Source: 66-474 sp051954935 (GTDB taxonomy: Bacteria > Pseudomonadota > Gammaproteobacteria > Xanthomonadales > Rhodanobacteraceae). Taken from it: 64,000 nucleotides of DNA. Where the stretch lies: assembly GCA_051954935.1 (NCBI GenBank), contig JBQCHG010000048.1, forward strand, positions 1 to 64,000. Direction: 5' to 3'. How positions within the stretch are numbered: position 1 is the first letter of the stretch; the number at the start of each line of letters is the position of its first letter. The notes beneath the pieces were generated by a model. The model was not told where the DNA came from, made no database searches, and saw only the letters and a program-made list of their open reading frames with translations. The translations under genes were made by a program, and so were the position numbers. Positions 60,935 to 64,000 of this stretch are shown piece by piece.

Positions 60935-61552
60935 TCAAAACGCCTTGGTCGGAACCGTGATCACATCGCCCGGCTGCACCGGATAATTGGTGGACAGGTC
61001 GCCGCGATCGAGTACCTTGTCGAGCCGCACGTTGTAGGCCTTGGTGCCGCCGCTCGCCATCTTGCGATACAGCTCGGTGTCATCCGCTGCGGCAAACTCG
61101 TTGGTGCCGCCGGCCGCCAGTACCGCATCCAGCACGGTCATGCCCTGGCGATAGGGGATCGAAACCGGCTGGTGCACCGCTCCGGTCACGCGTACGCGGG
61201 AGAGATACTCATGGCTGCGCAACTGGGTAAGGATCACCGCCACCTGCGGGTCGCGGACATACTTGCCGAGCTTGTCCTGGATCTCGTCGGCGACTTCTTC
61301 CGGCGTCTTGCCGCCGGCCTGCACGTCGCCGATCAGCGGCACGGTGATCTTGCCGTCGGGGCGCACCGGCACGCTCACGCTCAGATCGGGGTTCTGCCAG
61401 ACGGTGACCTGCAACTGGTCGTCAACGCCGATCAGGTAATTCTTCACCGCCTGTGCGTCGGGGTTGTAGGGCGGCGCCTGATTGGAACCGGAAGTCGTGG
61501 CGCAGGCCGCAAGCAGCAGTACCGCGCTAACCATCGCAACGAAACGGAACAT
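60935..61552 (-). CDS. Poly_export/SLBB outer-membrane lipoprotein for EPS
   Basis: A 205-residue short Wza-like export protein. MFRFVAMVSAVLLLAAC is a lipoprotein signal with Cys17; the Poly_export domain follows (YLIGVDDQLQVTVWQNPDLS, VRPDGKITVPLIGDVQAGGK) and an SLBB domain (VRVTGAVHQPVSIPYRQGMT). Length matches the truncated export proteins of exosortase loci (TIGR03027-like), which lack the Wza membrane helix, so another protein, probably the beta-barrel at 56954, must form the pore. A perfect AAGGAGG lies six bases before the ATG. It is the first gene of the ten-gene operon running to 50270. Confidence 0.92.
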   Translation of the reverse strand: MFRFVAMVSAVLLLAACATTSGSNQAPPYNPDAQAVKNYLIGVDDQLQVTVWQNPDLSVSVPVRPDGKITVPLIGDVQAGGKTPEEVADEIQDKLGKYVRDPQVAVILTQLRSHEYLSRVRVTGAVHQPVSIPYRQGMTVLDAVLAAGGTNEFAAADDTELYRKMASGGTKAYNVRLDKVLDRGDLSTNYPVQPGDVITVPTKAF

Positions 61553-61857
61553 GGTGAGCCTCCTTGCCTTGGCGGAACGAGCCAACCCTGGCTCGCGAAA
61601 ATTGCCGATGCCGGAGCTCGAGACGATCTACTCCGGAATGAAAATCGAACACCAGCTTTGCGCTATTTGTACTACTTGCGCGTGCACGCGACGTGAACTC
61701 CGGACAGCTCGGTCCGGGCGCGGACGACTTCGCCGCGACGGGAAGCGCAGCCACTGCTTCCAGCTTGGGCTGCGCACGCCATGGATCACTTTGGATCACG
61801 CAAGCGCGCGGCAGCCCGGCAATCGATCGCCTGGAGAAAGCCACCGGCGCAAGCCGC
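61553..61857 (-). promoter_or_regulatory. Promoter/leader region of the EPS export operon
   Basis: 305 bases without a coding frame between the epimerase gene stop and the export gene. On the minus strand, two hairpins overlap just before the ribosome-binding site: GAGCCA/TGGCTC (61579-61594) and TTGGC/GCCAA (61569-61585). They share bases 61581-61584, so only one can form, a possible switch. No clear sigma-70 pair was found. Confidence 0.35.
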
Positions 61858-62865
61858 TCAAACCTTGTAGAAATCGCGATACCACGCGACAAACCGACGC
61901 ACGCCTTCTTCCACCGGCGTGGAGGGCGAATAGCCGGTATCGCGCGTGAGCTCCGCAACATCCGCATACGTGTCCGGCACGTCGCCGGGCTGCAGCGGTA
62001 GCAGAATTTTTTCCGCCTTGCGGCCGAGCGCGTCCTCAAGCACTTCGATGTAGCGCGACAACTGCACCGGTCGGTGATTGCCGATGTTGTACACGCGGTA
62101 CGGTGCGCCGGAGGTTTCGGGCGTGGGATGCAGCGGATCGAAATCCGGGTCGCCCTGCGGCACGCGGTCGAGCACGCGGATCACTCCCTCCACGATGTCG
62201 TCCACGTAGGTGAAGTCGCGCGTGTGGTGCCCGTTGTTGAACACCGGAATCGGTTCGCCGCCGAGGATCTTTCGCGTGAACAGGAACAGCGCCATGTCCG
62301 GGCGGCCCCATGGTCCGTACACGGTGAAGAAGCGCAAGCCGGTCGTCGGCAACGCGTACAGATGGCTGTAGGTGTGAGCCATCAGTTCGTTGGCCTTCTT
62401 GGTCGCGGCGTACAGGCTCACCGGGTGGTCCACTTCGTCGCGCACCGAGAACGGCAGCTTCTTGTTGGCGCCGTACACCGAACTGGAGGATGCGTAGACC
62501 AGGTGCTCGATGCCGTTGTGGCGGCAGGCTTCGAGGACGTTGATGAAACCGACGAGGTTCGATTCAACGTACGCGTGCGGGTTCTCGATCGAATAGCGCA
62601 CGCCGGCCTGCGCGGCGAGGTTCACGACGCGTGCAGGCTTGAATTCGGCGAAGGCCCGCTCGACCGCTGCGCGATCCTCGATGCCCGCCTGCACGAACGA
62701 AAAATTTTCCTGCGACGTCAGTCGCGCCAAGCGCGCGCGCTTGAGATTGACGTCGTAATACGGATTGAGGTTGTCGTAGCCGAGCACCGTGTCGCCGCGC
62801 GCCAGCAGGCGCTTCGACAGCGCGGCGCCGATGAAACCGGCGGCTCCCGTGACCAGTATGCGCAT
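61858..62865 (-). CDS. NAD-dependent epimerase, UDP-glucuronate 4-epimerase-like
   Basis: A 335-residue SDR-family sugar-nucleotide epimerase. The NAD loop is VTGAAGFIGAALSKRLL, then YDNLNPYYDVNLKRARLA, AAQAGVRYSIENPHAYVESN, the catalytic Ser in YASSSSVYGAN and the Tyr-x3-Lys pair SLYAATKKANE. YVDDIVEGVIRVLD and DTYADV near the end are typical of UDP-glucuronate epimerases (capI/Gae type). It would supply UDP-galacturonate for an acidic EPS. ATG at 62865 follows AAGGAC. It is upstream of the export operon and in the same direction. Confidence 0.9.
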   Translation of the reverse strand: MRILVTGAAGFIGAALSKRLLARGDTVLGYDNLNPYYDVNLKRARLARLTSQENFSFVQAGIEDRAAVERAFAEFKPARVVNLAAQAGVRYSIENPHAYVESNLVGFINVLEACRHNGIEHLVYASSSSVYGANKKLPFSVRDEVDHPVSLYAATKKANELMAHTYSHLYALPTTGLRFFTVYGPWGRPDMALFLFTRKILGGEPIPVFNNGHHTRDFTYVDDIVEGVIRVLDRVPQGDPDFDPLHPTPETSGAPYRVYNIGNHRPVQLSRYIEVLEDALGRKAEKILLPLQPGDVPDTYADVAELTRDTGYSPSTPVEEGVRRFVAWYRDFYKV

Positions 62866-63041
62866 TCCCTTGTCCTTTGGTTCGGTATGAGTCGGGCTCC
62901 AGGCAGAGCACGATTCCAATAGTATGCACGCGCCGCGCGCGGGTTCGTCAGCCGGTGCCTTCCGGCACATGCCCCCGCGGTCGCACCACATGAGGATCGG
63001 CGCGAATCAGCCGGGGGAGAAGCGCGATGAGGAGCAATGCG

Positions 63042-64000
63042 ATGAGGGGCCTCAAGCTGTCCGCAGGCTTGTTGTTGTGCGCACTCGCGGCGATGTTCTC
63101 GATTGCGGCTCTTGCCGCGGACAAGGGCGACAATCGCGAAGACGTGATCGTGGACTTGCACCACATGATCCCGTTGCGCGATGGCGTGCAACTTGCGGCA
63201 ACGATCTGGCGGCCTTCGGATCAGGCGAAGCCGTTGCCGGTCGTGCTGGTGATGACGCCCTACATCACGGACGAAACCCAGGCCCGCGCGGTGAAGTTCG
63301 CCACGCACGGCTACGTCTATGTCAGCGTCGACGTGCGCGGACGTGGTACTTCACAAGGCAGGTTCACGCCGCTCTACGGCAATGGTCCGGATGGTGCGGA
63401 CGTGATCGCCTGGCTGGCGAAGCAGCCGTGGTGTGACGGCCGCGTGGTCACGCGCGGCGGTTCCTACCGCGGCATGGATCAATGGCAGATTCTTGCCGAA
63501 CATCCCGCGCACCTGGTCGCTGCCGTGCCGACCGCGGCGGTGTATCCGGGCTGGGATTATCCGCAGCCCAAAGGCATCGCCATGAGTTACACGGCGCAGT
63601 GGTTGGCGCTCACCAGTGGCCACACCGGGCAGGAAAACCTGTTCGGCGACGAAAAGTACTGGGAGTCCCGCTTCGTGGATGCCTACGAGCACAATCGGCC
63701 GTTCTATACGCTCGCCGATCTCGCGGGCACCCAACGCGCCGTATTTCTGGAGTGGCTGGATCATCCGGCCGATGACGCCTACTGGGCGGCGTACAACCCC
63801 AAACCCGACGACTACAAGTCCATCGATGTCCCGGTCCTTACCATTACCGGCTACTTCGACGACGACCAGCGCGGTGCGCTGCGCTACTACCGGGAGTTCA
63901 TGGCGAACGCCTCGACGAATGCGAAGAAGCATTTTTATCTGCTGCTGGGTCCGTGGGATCACCCCGGCACGCGTCATCCGCAACAGAAACTGGGCGGACT
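63042..64000 (+). CDS. Secreted CocE/NonD-type hydrolase, 5' part
   Basis: The first 319 residues of an alpha/beta-hydrolase of the CocE/NonD (X-Pro dipeptidyl-peptidase S15-like) family; the gene runs off the window. A signal peptide (MRGLKLSAGLLLCALAAMFS, cleaved near ALAADKG) is followed by LRDGVQLAATIWRP, VDVRGRGTSQG, and the nucleophile motif TRGGSYRGMDQW with Ser141. The later GPWDHPG holds a likely catalytic His. AGGAG lies seven bases before the ATG at 63042; ATG at 63027 is in frame and has GGGGGA before it. Relatives cleave esters, beta-lactams or peptides. A link to the EPS genes is not evident. Confidence 0.85.
   Translation, partial: MRGLKLSAGLLLCALAAMFSIAALAADKGDNREDVIVDLHHMIPLRDGVQLAATIWRPSDQAKPLPVVLVMTPYITDETQARAVKFATHGYVYVSVDVRGRGTSQGRFTPLYGNGPDGADVIAWLAKQPWCDGRVVTRGGSYRGMDQWQILAEHPAHLVAAVPTAAVYPGWDYPQPKGIAMSYTAQWLALTSGHTGQENLFGDEKYWESRFVDAYEHNRPFYTLADLAGTQRAVFLEWLDHPADDAYWAAYNPKPDDYKSIDVPVLTITGYFDDDQRGALRYYREFMANASTNAKKHFYLLLGPWDHPGTRHPQQKLGG

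Overview
The window is about 64 kb of GC-rich, densely coding bacterial DNA. The heterodimer-type glycyl-tRNA synthetase (glyS), PepN, MnmG, a GDSL autotransporter, a large TonB-dependent receptor and a REP-like palindrome point to a gammaproteobacterium, most likely in the Xanthomonadales (Rhodanobacteraceae or a relative). That placement is inference. No rRNA, tRNA, CRISPR array, insertion sequence or integrase was seen.

Left part (1-20.9 kb) is housekeeping and envelope genes: the end of glyS with a TPR-sulfotransferase; a TonB-dependent receptor; a secreted BNR/Asp-box repeat protein; a YbaY-like lipoprotein; a GDSL-esterase autotransporter; mnmG; a highly structured non-coding stretch with a CRP-like palindrome; a tiny helical protein; a Gly/Tyr-rich lipoprotein; pepN; a PLP-dependent threonine/serine dehydratase; and glmS, which feeds amino-sugar synthesis.

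The remaining 43 kb (21-64 kb) is a large extracellular polysaccharide (EPS) locus in many small transcription units. It holds a polyprenyl-phosphate sugar transferase that would start the repeat unit (21.1 kb), sugar-nucleotide epimerases (38.2 and 61.9 kb), glycosyltransferases (34.3, 49.0, 50.3, 54.5, 55.6 kb), three NodB-type deacetylases, an acyltransferase, a methyltransferase, a flippase, a Wzy/ligase-type protein, and an export module (beta-barrel, kinase-like ATPase, chain-length determinant, Poly_export lipoprotein). The export module, first transferase and twin alpha/beta hydrolases resemble the polysaccharide loci that accompany exosortase A (XrtA)/PEP-CTERM systems, but no exosortase and no PEP-CTERM protein is present here.

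The most unusual part is 23.2-34.2 kb. A free-standing adenylation-carrier protein overlaps a 2,494-residue PKS-NRPS (KS-AT-ACP-C-A-PCP-TE-PCP), which overlaps the first of two hydrolase-fold proteins with non-serine nucleophile positions. In standard loci of this type one finds a simple acyl-CoA ligase and carrier protein; here a small hybrid assembly line takes that place. A divergent operon next to it encodes a fused ATP-grasp/low-molecular-weight phosphatase. A c-di-GMP phosphodiesterase with a cNMP-binding domain sits between two duplicated secreted beta-helix proteins, the second preceded by a leader that can fold back next to its start codon. I infer a c-di-GMP-regulated EPS that may be decorated with, or made alongside, a small aminoacyl-polyketide.
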